From Streptomyces sclerotialus (GTDB taxonomy: Bacteria > Actinomycetota > Actinomycetes > Streptomycetales > Streptomycetaceae), in the NCBI RefSeq assembly GCF_040907265.1, contig NZ_JBFOHP010000002.1:4154001-4218000 (forward strand): DNA of 64,000 bases, given 5' to 3'. The notes below the pieces were generated by a model that was not told where the DNA came from, searched no databases, and was given only the letters and a program-made list of their open reading frames with translations. Positions 42,663 to 50,956 of this stretch are shown in pieces (positions within the stretch are counted from its first letter, which is position 1; every line of letters starts with the position of its first letter). The translations under genes were made by a program, and so were the position numbers.

Positions 42663-43976
42663 TCATACCGGTACGTGCACCGCCTCCACCCGGCTGGCGA
42701 CCGTCCGCTCGCGCTCACGGCGCGCCGCGCGCTTGCGCAGCCGCAGGATCTGGCTGAGGCCGAGCGCCTCCAGGACGAACACCGTCGCGAAGGCGATGCG
42801 GTAGTTGTCGCCCGTGGCGTCCAGCAGCACGCCGACCGCCAGCAGGGTCGTCATCGAGGCCATGAAGCCGCCCATGTTGACGATGCCGGAGGCGGTGCCC
42901 TGGCGCTCCGGCGTGTTGGCCGGGCGGGCGAAGTCGAAGCCGATCATCGAGGCCGGGCCGCAGGTGCCGAGCACCACGCAGGTGAGGACCAGCAGTGCCA
43001 TCGGCGCGTGCCCCGGCCAGCACAGCATGGCCGCCCACAGCGTCGCCGTGGCGCCGACGGTGCCGAGCGCGAGGGGCAGCCGGGCCGCGTGGTGGCGGGC
43101 GATGATCTGCCCGTACACCAGCCCGGAGGCCATGTTCGAGACCACGATGAGGGTGAGCAGTCCGCCGGCCGCGGTCTCGGTCAGGCCCTGTGCCTCGACG
43201 AGGAACGGCATCCCCCACAGCAGCAGGAAGAACATCGCGGGGAACTGCGTGGTGAAGTGCACCCACATGCCGAGCCGGGTGCCCGGCTCCCGCCAGCACT
43301 CGGATATCTGCCGGCGGACGTAACCGCTGCCGGCCGCCGGCTTGCTCACGGGCACGGGCTCGAAGCCCTCGGGATGGTCCTTGAGGAAGAGCAGGACGAA
43401 CGCGATCACCACGATGCCGCAGACGGCGCTGCCCGCGAAGGTCGGCGTCCAGCCGAGGGTGTCCAGCAGCCGGGCGAGCACGAGGGTGGAGACGAGGTTG
43501 CCGGACATGCCGATCAGGGCGGCGATCTGCGCGATGAGCGGGCCGCGGCGGGCCGGGAACCAGCGGGTGCCCAGCCGCAGCACGCTGATGAACGTCATCG
43601 CGTCACCGCAGCCCAGCAGCGCACGGGAGATCAGCGCCATGACGTACGAGCCGGAGAGCGCGAAGCCGAGCTGGCCGACGGTGTAGAGCGTGGCACCGAG
43701 GACCAGGACCTTCTTGGGACCCATCTTGTCGACCATCAGGCCGACGGGTATCTGCATGCCGGCGTAGACCAGCAGCTGCAGGATGGAGAAGGTCGACAGC
43801 GCCGAGGCGTTGATGTGGAAGCGCTCGGCCGCGTCCAGGCCCGCGACGCCGAGGCTGGTGCGGTAGATGATCGCGACGAAGTAGACGGCGACGCCGATGC
43901 CCCAGACCCAGACGGCCTTCCGGCCGCCGGGCGGGTCCCCGGGCAACGAGACGGGGGCGCTCTGTGCGGTACTCAT
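42663..43976 (-). CDS. MFS transporter
   Basis: A 437-residue major-facilitator permease with 12 predicted membrane helices. The loop 2-3 signature appears as GLMVDKMGPKKVLVLG, and the internal segment RPANTPERQGTASGIVNMGG resembles transporters of organic anions/sugar acids. The substrate cannot be fixed. It starts four bases inside the upstream GntR regulator gene (ATGA-type overlap), so regulator and permease are translationally coupled and probably controlled by the same ligand. Confidence 0.9.
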   Translation of the reverse strand: MSTAQSAPVSLPGDPPGGRKAVWVWGIGVAVYFVAIIYRTSLGVAGLDAAERFHINASALSTFSILQLLVYAGMQIPVGLMVDKMGPKKVLVLGATLYTVGQLGFALSGSYVMALISRALLGCGDAMTFISVLRLGTRWFPARRGPLIAQIAALIGMSGNLVSTLVLARLLDTLGWTPTFAGSAVCGIVVIAFVLLFLKDHPEGFEPVPVSKPAAGSGYVRRQISECWREPGTRLGMWVHFTTQFPAMFFLLLWGMPFLVEAQGLTETAAGGLLTLIVVSNMASGLVYGQIIARHHAARLPLALGTVGATATLWAAMLCWPGHAPMALLVLTCVVLGTCGPASMIGFDFARPANTPERQGTASGIVNMGGFMASMTTLLAVGVLLDATGDNYRIAFATVFVLEALGLSQILRLRKRAARRERERTVASRVEAVHVPV

Positions 43977-44659
43977 CGCACGTCCCCCTGGGCCAGGTTC
44001 CGCACCCAGCTGACGTGGCGGTGCACGGCTGCGGTGGCCGCCTCCGGGTCATCGGCCCGCAGCGCCTCCAAAATCTCGGCGTGCTCGGCGATGTTCTTCG
44101 CGATCCGGTCCGGGTGCGCGTGCATCACCGCGACGCCCATCCGCAGCTGGCGGTCGCGGAGCTGTTCGTAGAGCCGGTCCAGGATCTGGTTGCCGGCGCT
44201 GCGCACGATCGCGGCGTGGAAGCAGCGGTCGGTGACCGACACGGCGGCCAGGTCACCGGCGGCCACCTGCGCCCGCATCGTCTCCAGCAGCGTCTCCAGC
44301 TCCTCGACGAGCGCGGCGGACGCGGGCACGGCCTTGCGCGCCGCGTGCTCCTCGACCAGCAGCCGGGTCTCCACGACGTCCGCGATCTCCTGCGCGGAGA
44401 CCGGCAGGACCAGCGCGCCCTTCTTGGGGTAGAGCTTGATCAGCCCCTCGACCTCCAGCCGCAGCAGCGCCTCCCGTACCGGCGTCCGCGAGACGCCCAC
44501 GGCCTCGGCGAGCTCGCCCTCGGTGAGCAGCATGCCGCCCTCGTAGCGGCGCTCCAGGACGGCTTGCTTGACGTGTGCGTACACCCGCTCGGCGGCGGGC
44601 GGCTGCTTGGCGGACTTCTCGGGTACTGGGGTCGGGGCTGATACTGATGACATGGGCAC
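43973..44659 (-). CDS. GntR-family regulator, FCD (FadR) subclass
   Basis: A 228-residue regulator. The winged helix at residues about 20-85 reads AERVYAHVKQAVLERRYEGG and VSRTPVREALLRLEVEGLI; the helical FCD ligand domain covers about 95-220 with the metal-site histidines in RCFHAAIVRSA and NIAEHAEILEAL. Acid ligands bound through a metal are usual for this class. The start is GTG 44659 or ATG 44653; no Shine-Dalgarno is visible, so the message may be leaderless. It is cotranscribed with the MFS gene, and a small dyad stands directly upstream. Confidence 0.9.
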   Translation of the reverse strand: MPMSSVSAPTPVPEKSAKQPPAAERVYAHVKQAVLERRYEGGMLLTEGELAEAVGVSRTPVREALLRLEVEGLIKLYPKKGALVLPVSAQEIADVVETRLLVEEHAARKAVPASAALVEELETLLETMRAQVAAGDLAAVSVTDRCFHAAIVRSAGNQILDRLYEQLRDRQLRMGVAVMHAHPDRIAKNIAEHAEILEALRADDPEAATAAVHRHVSWVRNLAQGDVR

Positions 44660-44665
44660 AGGATA

Positions 44666-44680
44666 GATACAACAGGTATG
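44666..44680. promoter_or_regulatory. Candidate GntR operator
   Basis: GATACAACAGGTATG contains inverted ATAC (44667-44670) and GTAT (44676-44679) around five bases, within 10 bp of the regulator start. Autoregulation is inferred from position. Confidence 0.4.
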
Positions 44681-44837
44681 CGTCTGCGTCCTCGTCCATC
44701 ATCCGGACGGACGTGGCGCCGGAGAGCAGCAAGGCTGCGTACGCCAACTACTCACACCCCACCTACGCTCCATGAGCAGAGCGCCACGACACCGTGTCCT
44801 TCCCGTGACGCCCGGTGATCGAGATGGGGTGCATCCC

Positions 44838-45614
44838 ATGTCCGTCAAGAAGAACCTCACCGCCGACCGGACGGCACTCGCCCACAAGGTGCGTTACGCC
44901 CTCGGCCATCCCGGGCGGATACCCCCGTACGTCCGCCGAGCCGCACGGGACCGCTGGCTGGCCCTCCACCACCCCGACCACGTGAGCTACTACCGCGCGG
45001 TCATGGCGTCCGACACCCGGCGCGACCCCGAGGCGGCCGTCGGCAGCCGGAGCCACGGCCGCTGGCTCGCGCTCGGCCGGATGCAATTCGACTACCTGCG
45101 GGAACACGGCCTCACCCGGCAGTCCCGGATGCTCGACATCGGCTGCGGCAACCTCCGCGCCGGGTGGCGCTTCATCGAGTACCTCGACGCCGGGAACTAC
45201 TACGGCATCGACATCTCGCCCGACATCCTCATCGCGGCGAAGCGGACGCTGACCGACCGGGGCCTCCAGGCGAAGCTCCCGCACCTGACCCTGACCGGTG
45301 ACCTCACGCTGGACTTCCTGCCGGACGCCCACTTCGACGTCGTGCACGCGCACAGCGTCTTCTCGCACTCACCGGTCGAGGTCATCGACGAGTGCCTGGC
45401 GCACGTGGGGCGGGTGCTGGCCCCCGGCGGCTTCTTCGACTTCACCTTCGACCGCACCACCGGCGCCGAGCACCAAGTGCTCCGCGAGGACTTCTACTAC
45501 CGCACCGAGACCCTCGTCGGCCTCGCCGCGCGGCACGGCCTGACAGCCCACTTCATGGACGACTGGGAGGCCCGCGGCCACGGCCAGTCCAAGCTCCGCG
45601 TCACCGCGGGCTGA
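44838..45614 (+). CDS. Class I SAM-dependent methyltransferase
   Basis: A 258-residue methyltransferase. Motif I is RMLDIGCGNLRAGWRFIEYL, the acidic loop is YYGIDISPDIL, and motif IV/post is FDVVHAHSVFSHSPVEV followed by VLAPGGFFDFTFD. The N-terminal 75 residues (MSVKKNLTADRTALAHKVRY onwards) form a helical cap that may contact the substrate. The ATG at 44838 is preferred because it has GGGG ten bases upstream; an in-frame ATG at 44772 has no ribosome-binding site. The substrate is unknown. Confidence 0.85.
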   Translation: MSVKKNLTADRTALAHKVRYALGHPGRIPPYVRRAARDRWLALHHPDHVSYYRAVMASDTRRDPEAAVGSRSHGRWLALGRMQFDYLREHGLTRQSRMLDIGCGNLRAGWRFIEYLDAGNYYGIDISPDILIAAKRTLTDRGLQAKLPHLTLTGDLTLDFLPDAHFDVVHAHSVFSHSPVEVIDECLAHVGRVLAPGGFFDFTFDRTTGAEHQVLREDFYYRTETLVGLAARHGLTAHFMDDWEARGHGQSKLRVTAG

Positions 45615-45631
45615 CCGCCCGGGCCGGGGCG

Positions 45632-46069
45632 CTACAGCCGGCCCGCCTCCGTGAGACGGCGGACGACCTGGCGGAACGCGGGAGCGCAGACCTCGAAGTC
45701 CTCGGCGTTGTGCCAGGCGACCTCGGCGATCTCGCGGCCCGGTACGGGGTCCACCGTGGCCGGGCCGCCCGTGAAACAGGTCATGTGCAGGCGGCGGCCG
45801 GCACGGCCGTGGGCGACGTCGTGGACGGTGAACGCCTCGGTCAGGTCCCCCGGCGCGAGCGTCACGCCGATCTCCTCGGCCAGCTCGCGGGAGAGCGCCT
45901 CCGCGGCCGTCTCGCCGGGCTCGTACTTGCCGCCGGGGAGGTAGAAGGTGTCGTTGCCGCGGGTGCGGACGCTCAGCAGGCGGCCGTCCCTGATGTGCAG
46001 CCAGGCGACGGACTGCAAGGGCGGAACCGCGTCGGCGGTGGCGTCAGCAGTGATCTGTGTATCGGTCAT
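45632..46069 (-). CDS. NUDIX hydrolase
   Basis: A 145-residue NUDIX protein. The Nudix box is present as GGKYEPGETAAEALSRELAEEIG, close to GX5EX7REUXEEXGU, so metal-dependent hydrolysis of a nucleoside diphosphate derivative is expected. The gene follows the E2 gene on the same strand after 81 bp, but a 13-bp-stem hairpin lies between them, so it is probably only partly read through. The ATG at 46069 is chosen over a GTG two codons upstream. Confidence 0.9.
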   Translation of the reverse strand: MTDTQITADATADAVPPLQSVAWLHIRDGRLLSVRTRGNDTFYLPGGKYEPGETAAEALSRELAEEIGVTLAPGDLTEAFTVHDVAHGRAGRRLHMTCFTGGPATVDPVPGREIAEVAWHNAEDFEVCAPAFRQVVRRLTEAGRL

Positions 46070-46082
46070 GACCACGACGGTA

Positions 46083-46132
46083 GGCAGGGCGGCGCGGCGA
46101 CACCACTTCCTTTTCGCCTGCGCCGCCCTGCC
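46083..46132. terminator. Hairpin between the E2 and NUDIX genes
   Basis: A 13-bp perfect stem (46083-46095 with 46120-46132) and a 24-nt loop, 19 bp after the E2 stop. Confidence 0.6.
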
Positions 46133-46150
46133 CGGGCCGCTGACCTCGTA

Positions 46151-47599
46151 CTACGCCCAGGTGATCAGGCGCTTGGGGCGCTCCAGCACCGCGGCGGTGT
46201 CCGCGAGCACCTTGGAGCCCAGCTCGCCGTCGACCAGCCGGTGGTCGAAGGAGAGCGCCAGCGTCGTCACCTGACGCGGCTTGACCTTGCCCTTGTGGAC
46301 CCAGGGCTGTTCCTTGACCGCGCCGAAGGCGAGGATCGCGGATTCGCCGGGGTTCAGGATGGGCGTACCGGTGTCGACGCCGAAGACGCCGACGTTGGTG
46401 ATGGTGACCGTCCCGCCCGCCATGTCCGCGGGGGAGGTCCTGCCCTCCCTGGCCGTGGCGACCAGCTCACCGAGGGACTCGGCGAGCTGCGGCAGCGTCT
46501 TGGCGCCGGCGTCCTTGATGTTCGGCACGATCAGGCCGCGCGGGGTGGCCGCCGCGATGCCCAGGTTCACGTAGTCCTTGCGGACGATCTCCTGGTTCTC
46601 CTCGTCCCAGGAGGCGTTGATCTCCGGGTGGCGCCTGATGGCGACCAGGAACGCCTTGGCGACGAGGAGCAGCGGGTTCACGCGGACGCCCGCCATGTCG
46701 GGGTCCTGCTTGAGCTCCTGCACGAGCTTCATCGTGCGGGTCACGTCGACGGTGATGAACTCCGTGACGTGCGGCGCGGTGAAGGCGGAGTGCACCATCG
46801 CCTGGGCGGTGGCCTTGCGTACGCCCTTGATCGGGACACGGGTCTCCCGGGCCGCGGTCACGGCCTCGGGGGCCGGCGCGGGCGCGGCCGGGGCCGGCGC
46901 CACGTCGAACTCCGGTACCGCCGCGGGCGCGGGCGCGGCCGCCGCGTGCACGTCCTCACGGGTGATGATCCCGTCGGGACCGCTCGGGACGACCGAAGCC
47001 AGGTCGATACCGAGGTCCTTGGCGAGCTTGCGGACGGGCGGCTTGGCCAGCGGCCGGCCGGCGGCCGCGGGCTCGGTGGCCGCGGTCGCCGCGGGCGTTT
47101 CACGTGAAACCGGCGCGGCGGCCGGCTCGGGCACGGCGCGGCCGTTCAGCTCCGCCTGGACGGCCGCCTGCGCGCCGTTCGCGGCGGCGGTGCCGGGCTG
47201 CGCCTTGCGCGCCCGCCGCTTCGTCGAGGACGGCGCGGCGCCGTAGCCGACGAGCACCGCCTTACGGCCCTCCTCGCCGCCCTCGGCCGCCTGCTCGGCG
47301 GCCTCCGGAGCGGCTGCCGGGGCTTCGGCGGGTCCCGCGCCCGGGTCGGTGTCCACGGCGATGATGACCGTGCCGACGTCGACCGTGGTGCCCTCGCCGA
47401 ACCGCAGCTCGTGCACCACACCGTCGTACGGGATGGGGAGCTCGACGGCCGCCTTGGCGGTCTCGACCTCGCAGACGACCTGCCCGTCGGTGACGGTGTC
47501 ACCCTCGGTGACGTACCACTTGAGGATCTCGGCCTCGGTGAGCCCCTCGCCCACGTCGGGCATCTTGAACTCGCGGAAGCGCTGATCGGTTGCAGTCAT
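46151..47599 (-). CDS. bkdC: Dihydrolipoamide acyltransferase, E2 of a 2-oxoacid dehydrogenase complex
   Basis: A 482-residue E2. A single N-terminal lipoyl domain carries the modified lysine at residue 49 in VETAKAAVE. An Ala/Pro-rich linker (containing parS-encoded VSRET) leads to a peripheral-subunit-binding domain (PPVRKLAKDLGIDL) and the catalytic acyltransferase domain ending in SFDHRLVDG. It transfers acyl groups from E1 to CoA in branched-chain 2-oxoacid or pyruvate oxidation. The ATG at 47599 has GGAGAG nine bases upstream. It is the third gene of the E1alpha-E1beta-E2 operon; E3 is absent and would be supplied in trans. Confidence 0.93.
   Translation of the reverse strand: MTATDQRFREFKMPDVGEGLTEAEILKWYVTEGDTVTDGQVVCEVETAKAAVELPIPYDGVVHELRFGEGTTVDVGTVIIAVDTDPGAGPAEAPAAAPEAAEQAAEGGEEGRKAVLVGYGAAPSSTKRRARKAQPGTAAANGAQAAVQAELNGRAVPEPAAAPVSRETPAATAATEPAAAGRPLAKPPVRKLAKDLGIDLASVVPSGPDGIITREDVHAAAAPAPAAVPEFDVAPAPAAPAPAPEAVTAARETRVPIKGVRKATAQAMVHSAFTAPHVTEFITVDVTRTMKLVQELKQDPDMAGVRVNPLLLVAKAFLVAIRRHPEINASWDEENQEIVRKDYVNLGIAAATPRGLIVPNIKDAGAKTLPQLAESLGELVATAREGRTSPADMAGGTVTITNVGVFGVDTGTPILNPGESAILAFGAVKEQPWVHKGKVKPRQVTTLALSFDHRLVDGELGSKVLADTAAVLERPKRLITWA
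47097..47110. other. parS: parS site (perfect), inside the E2 gene
   Basis: GTTTCACGTGAAAC is read as VSRET in the flexible linker between the lipoyl and subunit-binding domains. Confidence 0.9.
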
Positions 47600-47622
47600 G
47601 CTCACGACTCTCCTCAAGCCCC

Positions 47623-48606
47623 TCAGTACGCCAGCGACCGGTCGACCGCGTCGAGCACCCGGTCCAGGTTCGGAAGGTACTCGTCCTCCAGCCGGGACGG
47701 CGGGTAGGGGGCGTGGTAGCCGCCCACCCGCAGCACCGGCGCCTCCAGGTGGTAGAAGCACCGCTCCGTGATGCGCGCCGCGATCTCCGCGCCGGAGCCG
47801 AGGAAGACCGGTGCCTCGTGCACGACGACCAGGCGGCGGGTCTTCTCGACCGAGGACTGGAGCGTGTCGAAGTCGATGGGGGAGAGGGAGCGCAGGTCGA
47901 CGATCTCGATGGACCTGCCCTCCTCCTCGGCGACCTGGGCGACGTCCTGGCAGACCTTGACCATCGGACCGTACGCGGCGAGCGTCAGGTCGCTGCCCTC
48001 GCGGGCGACCCGGGCCTTGTGCAGCGGGTGCGGGATGGCCTCGGTGTCCAGCGCGGATTTGTCGTGGTAGCGCCGCTTGGGCTCGAAGTAGATGACCGGG
48101 TCGTTGCCGGCGATGGCCTGCTGAAGCATCCAGTAGGCGTCCGAGGAGTTCGAAGGTGTGATCACCTTCAGGCCCGCGACGTGCGCGAACAGCGTCTCGG
48201 GGGACTCGGAGTGGTGCTCGACCGCGCCGATCGCACCGCCGTAGGGGATGCGGATGACGATCGGCAGCTTGACCTTGCCGAGCGCGCGGGCGTGCATCTT
48301 GGCGAGCTGGGTGACGATCTGGTCGTACGCCGGGAAGACGAAACCGTCGAACTGGATCTCCACGACCGGGCGGTAGCCGCGCAGGGCCATGCCGATCGCG
48401 GTACCGACGATGCCGGACTCGGCGAGCGGGGTGTCGATCACCCGGTCCTCGCCGAAGTCCTTCTGCAGGCCGTCGGTGACGCGGAAGACGCCGCCGAGCT
48501 TGCCCACGTCCTCGCCCATGACGAGGACCTTGGGGTCGGCCTCCATGGCCGCACGGAGCGATTCGTTGATCGCCTTGGCGATCGTGATCTTCTCGAAGAC
48601 AGCCAT
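47623..48606 (-). CDS. bkdB: 2-oxoacid dehydrogenase E1 beta subunit
   Basis: A 327-residue transketolase-type E1beta, with the usual opening MAVFEKITIAKAINESLR. Conserved blocks include VLVMGEDVGKLGGVFRVTDG, FDTPLAE-type VIDTPLAESGIVGTAIGMAL, EIQFDGFVFPAYDQIV and GGAIGAVEHHSESPE. With E1alpha it forms the thiamine-diphosphate enzyme that decarboxylates branched-chain 2-oxoacids, supplying primers for iso/anteiso fatty acids, or pyruvate. The ATG at 48606 is two bases past the E1alpha stop with GGAGAAC upstream, a tight coupling. Confidence 0.94.
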   Translation of the reverse strand: MAVFEKITIAKAINESLRAAMEADPKVLVMGEDVGKLGGVFRVTDGLQKDFGEDRVIDTPLAESGIVGTAIGMALRGYRPVVEIQFDGFVFPAYDQIVTQLAKMHARALGKVKLPIVIRIPYGGAIGAVEHHSESPETLFAHVAGLKVITPSNSSDAYWMLQQAIAGNDPVIYFEPKRRYHDKSALDTEAIPHPLHKARVAREGSDLTLAAYGPMVKVCQDVAQVAEEEGRSIEIVDLRSLSPIDFDTLQSSVEKTRRLVVVHEAPVFLGSGAEIAARITERCFYHLEAPVLRVGGYHAPYPPSRLEDEYLPNLDRVLDAVDRSLAY

Positions 48607-48608
48607 GT

Positions 48609-49832
48609 TCAGTTCTCCTCCGCGAACGCGGCCTGGTACGCGGCGAACTGGGCGCGCTCCTCGTCGACGAGCGCGTGCCCGTCGGCGTAGACGTGCTCGA
48701 ACATCGCCATGTCGTCGGGGTTCGGCATGGTGCGGACCGCGTCGCGCACCCGCTTGCCGAGCGCCTCGTCCTCCTTCTCGACGGAGGCGAAGAACGCCTC
48801 GTCGGCGATCCCCTCGGCCTCGAGGTACCGGCGCAGCCGCAGGATCGGGTCCTTGGCCTCCCACGCCACCAGCTCGTCGTTGCCGCGGTAGCGCGTCGGG
48901 TCGTCGGAGGTGGTGTGGGCGCCCATGCGGTAGGTGTACGCCTCGACGAGCATCGGCCCCTGGCCGGTGCGGGCCCGGTCCAGGGCCGCCTTGGTGACGG
49001 CGAGGACGGCGAGCACGTCGTTGCCGTCGACCCGTACGCCCGGGAAGCCGTAGCCGCGGGCGCGCTGGAAGAGCGGCACCCGGGTCTGCTTCTCGGTCGG
49101 CTCGGAGATCGCCCACTGGTTGTTCTGGCAGAAGAACACCACGGGGGCGTTGTAGACGGCGGCGAAGGTGAAGGACTCCGCGACGTCACCCTGGCTGGAC
49201 GCGCCGTCACCGAAATAGGCGATGACGGCGGAGTCGGCGCCGTCCTTCTGGACGCCCATCGCGTAGCCCGTCGCGTGCAGCGTCTGGGAGCCGATCACGA
49301 TCGTGTACAGGTGGAAGTTGTTGCTGTTGGGGTCCCAGCCGCCGTGGTTCACGCCGCGGAACATGCCCAGCAGGTTCGTCGGGTCCACCCCGCGGCACCA
49401 GGCGACGCCGTGCTCGCGGTAGGTGGGGAAGACGTAGTCGTCGTCGCGCAGCGCGCGTCCCGAGCCGATCTGCGCGGCCTCCTGGCCCAGCAGCGAGGGC
49501 CACAGGCCCAGCTCGCCCTGGCGCTGCAGGGTGGTGGCCTCCGCGTCGAACTTCCGCGTCAGCACCATGTCGCGGTACAGCCCGCGCAGCTCGTCGGCGG
49601 ACAGGTCGATCGCGTACTCCGGGTGCTCGACGCGCTCCCCCTCAGGGGTCAGCAGCTGGACGAACTGGTCCGGGTCGTGCTCCGCCGAAGCCGGTGCGCC
49701 GACGGCCGCCTTGCTGCCGGCCTTCGTGCCGGCCTTGGCCTTCGCCGCGGTCCCGCCGGGCGCTTTCTTCGCGGTCGTGCGCTTGCCGCTACTGCGCGTA
49801 GCTTTCCGTGCGGCAGTGCTGTCCACGGTCAC
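48609..49832 (-). CDS. bkdA: 2-oxoacid dehydrogenase E1 alpha subunit with basic N-terminal tail
   Basis: A 407-residue E1alpha. The ThDP motif is FGDGASSQGDVAESFTFAA followed by FFCQNNQWAIS, and the phosphorylation-loop region HTTSDDPTRYR is present. The first 50 residues are unusual: a Lys/Ala/Gly/Thr-rich tail (RSSGKRTTAKKAPGGTAAK and KAGTKAGSK) resembling histone-H1-like tails, absent from most E1alpha proteins. The GTG at 49832 has GGAGGA seven bases upstream, which supports including the tail. It is the first gene of the operon, divergent from the response regulator. A pyruvate-specific role is a possible alternative. Confidence 0.92.
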   Translation of the reverse strand: MTVDSTAARKATRSSGKRTTAKKAPGGTAAKAKAGTKAGSKAAVGAPASAEHDPDQFVQLLTPEGERVEHPEYAIDLSADELRGLYRDMVLTRKFDAEATTLQRQGELGLWPSLLGQEAAQIGSGRALRDDDYVFPTYREHGVAWCRGVDPTNLLGMFRGVNHGGWDPNSNNFHLYTIVIGSQTLHATGYAMGVQKDGADSAVIAYFGDGASSQGDVAESFTFAAVYNAPVVFFCQNNQWAISEPTEKQTRVPLFQRARGYGFPGVRVDGNDVLAVLAVTKAALDRARTGQGPMLVEAYTYRMGAHTTSDDPTRYRGNDELVAWEAKDPILRLRRYLEAEGIADEAFFASVEKEDEALGKRVRDAVRTMPNPDDMAMFEHVYADGHALVDEERAQFAAYQAAFAEEN

Positions 49833-50159
49833 GTGCTGCTCCTCCGTCTGTCCGGCCCCCGGGGTCCGCCGGTGGCCGTATTGCGGCTCACCCGGTATCC
49901 GATACGGCGCACGGGGTGTGTGCGAACGCGGTCAGGCCCGGGTGGAACAAAACTGCCCCGGACGTGGCCTGCCCATGCACGTTACCCATTTCCCGAGCCT
50001 AAGCGAAAACGGCCCTGACCTGCGATTTTGCTTGGATTTCCAAGTAAATCGCGGAGGGTGGGAACAACTCCTGGTCACAGCGTCGCAGGCCGCCGGGACA
50101 ACGGCACGTTATATCGCCGGACCGGAGCACGGGAAGGGTTCGTATGTGAGACTGAGCCC
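49833..50159. other. Divergent control region E1alpha / response regulator (327 bp)
   Basis: It contains an inverted repeat GTATC-C-GATAC (49895-49905) nearer the E1alpha gene and an AT-rich near-perfect dyad (50022-50052). No open frame with a good ribosome-binding site was found. The low local GC marks it as a control region. Confidence 0.6.
50022..50052. promoter_or_regulatory. AT-rich dyad, candidate operator
   Basis: The inner palindrome CTTGGATTTCCAAG (50031-50044) is perfect. Outer arms GCGATTT and AAATCGC extend it to 31 bp with a one-base asymmetry. It lies 108 bp before the response-regulator start and about 190 bp before E1alpha. An Lrp/BkdR-type or other dimeric regulator is possible. 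Confidence 0.5.
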
Positions 50160-50819
50160 GTGCACGAAGACGGAAAAATCACGGTATTCCTGCTCGATGA
50201 CCACGAGGTCGTACGGCGTGGCGTTCACGACATGCTCACGGTCGAGAGCGACATCGAGGTGGTCGGCGAAGCCGGTACCGCCGCGGATGCCCTGGTCAGG
50301 ATCCCGGCGACGCGTCCCGACGTGGCCGTGCTGGATGTCCGGCTGCCGGACGGCAGCGGCGTCGAGGTGTGCCGCGAGATCCGCTCGCAGAACGAGGACA
50401 TCAAGTGCCTGATGCTCACGTCTTTCGCCGATGACGAGGCGCTTTTCGACGCGATCATGGCCGGTGCGTCCGGGTACGTGCTCAAGGCCATCCGCGGGAA
50501 CGAGCTGCTCTCGGCCGTCCGGGACGTGGCGGCCGGGAAGTCCCTGCTGGACCCCGTGGCCACCGCGCGGGTCCTGGAGCGGCTGCGGGACGGCGGCGGC
50601 CCCAAGGGCGACGACCGGCTGGCCGACCTCACCGAACAAGAACGGCGGATTCTCGATCTGATCGGCGAAGGCCTGACCAACCGCGCCATCGGGGAACGGC
50701 TGCATCTGGCCGAGAAAACCATCAAGAATTACGTCTCCAGCCTGCTCGCGAAACTCGGTATGGAACGCCGTTCACAGGCCGCCGCATACGTCGCCAGAAT
50801 GCAGGCGGAAGGCCGCTGA
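50160..50819 (+). CDS. Orphan NarL/LuxR-type response regulator (DevR/DosR-like)
   Basis: A 219-residue response regulator. The receiver domain has the acidic pair at residues 13-14 ([11 protein letters not shown]), the phosphoacceptor Asp59 in [11 protein letters not shown], and the conserved Thr and Lys in LMLTSFADD and YVLKAIRG. The C-terminal LuxR HTH follows ([20 protein letters not shown] and [16 protein letters not shown]). The fold and sequence are close to DevR/DosR. No kinase gene is adjacent. The GTG at 50160 lacks a Shine-Dalgarno, so leaderless translation is possible. A DevR-like box lies just downstream, before the next gene. Confidence 0.9.
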   Translation: MHEDGKITVFLLDDHEVVRRGVHDMLTVESDIEVVGEAGTAADALVRIPATRPDVAVLDVRLPDGSGVEVCREIRSQNEDIKCLMLTSFADDEALFDAIMAGASGYVLKAIRGNELLSAVRDVAAGKSLLDPVATARVLERLRDGGGPKGDDRLADLTEQERRILDLIGEGLTNRAIGERLHLAEKTIKNYVSSLLAKLGMERRSQAAAYVARMQAEGR

Positions 50820-50880
50820 ACCACGCCCCGCGGTATCGCATCGACTTCTTCCGGCACGGTTGACCTGCGGCATCGGCCTT

Positions 50881-50900
50881 TTCGGGACCAACGTCCCGGC
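50881..50900. promoter_or_regulatory. DevR/DosR-like box upstream of the flavin-barrel gene
   Basis: TTCGGGACCAACGTCCCGGC matches 16 of 20 positions of the mycobacterial DosR consensus (TTSGGGACTWWAGTCCCSAA), including the inverted GGGAC and GTCCC with four bases between. It lies between a DevR-like regulator gene and a PNPOx-like gene, 56 bp before the latter's ATG. Confidence 0.7.
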
Positions 50901-50956
50901 GGACCGGGGCGGCCGCCCCTACAGCCGTGCCCGCGCCGCCGGGCAGGGTGGTCCCC

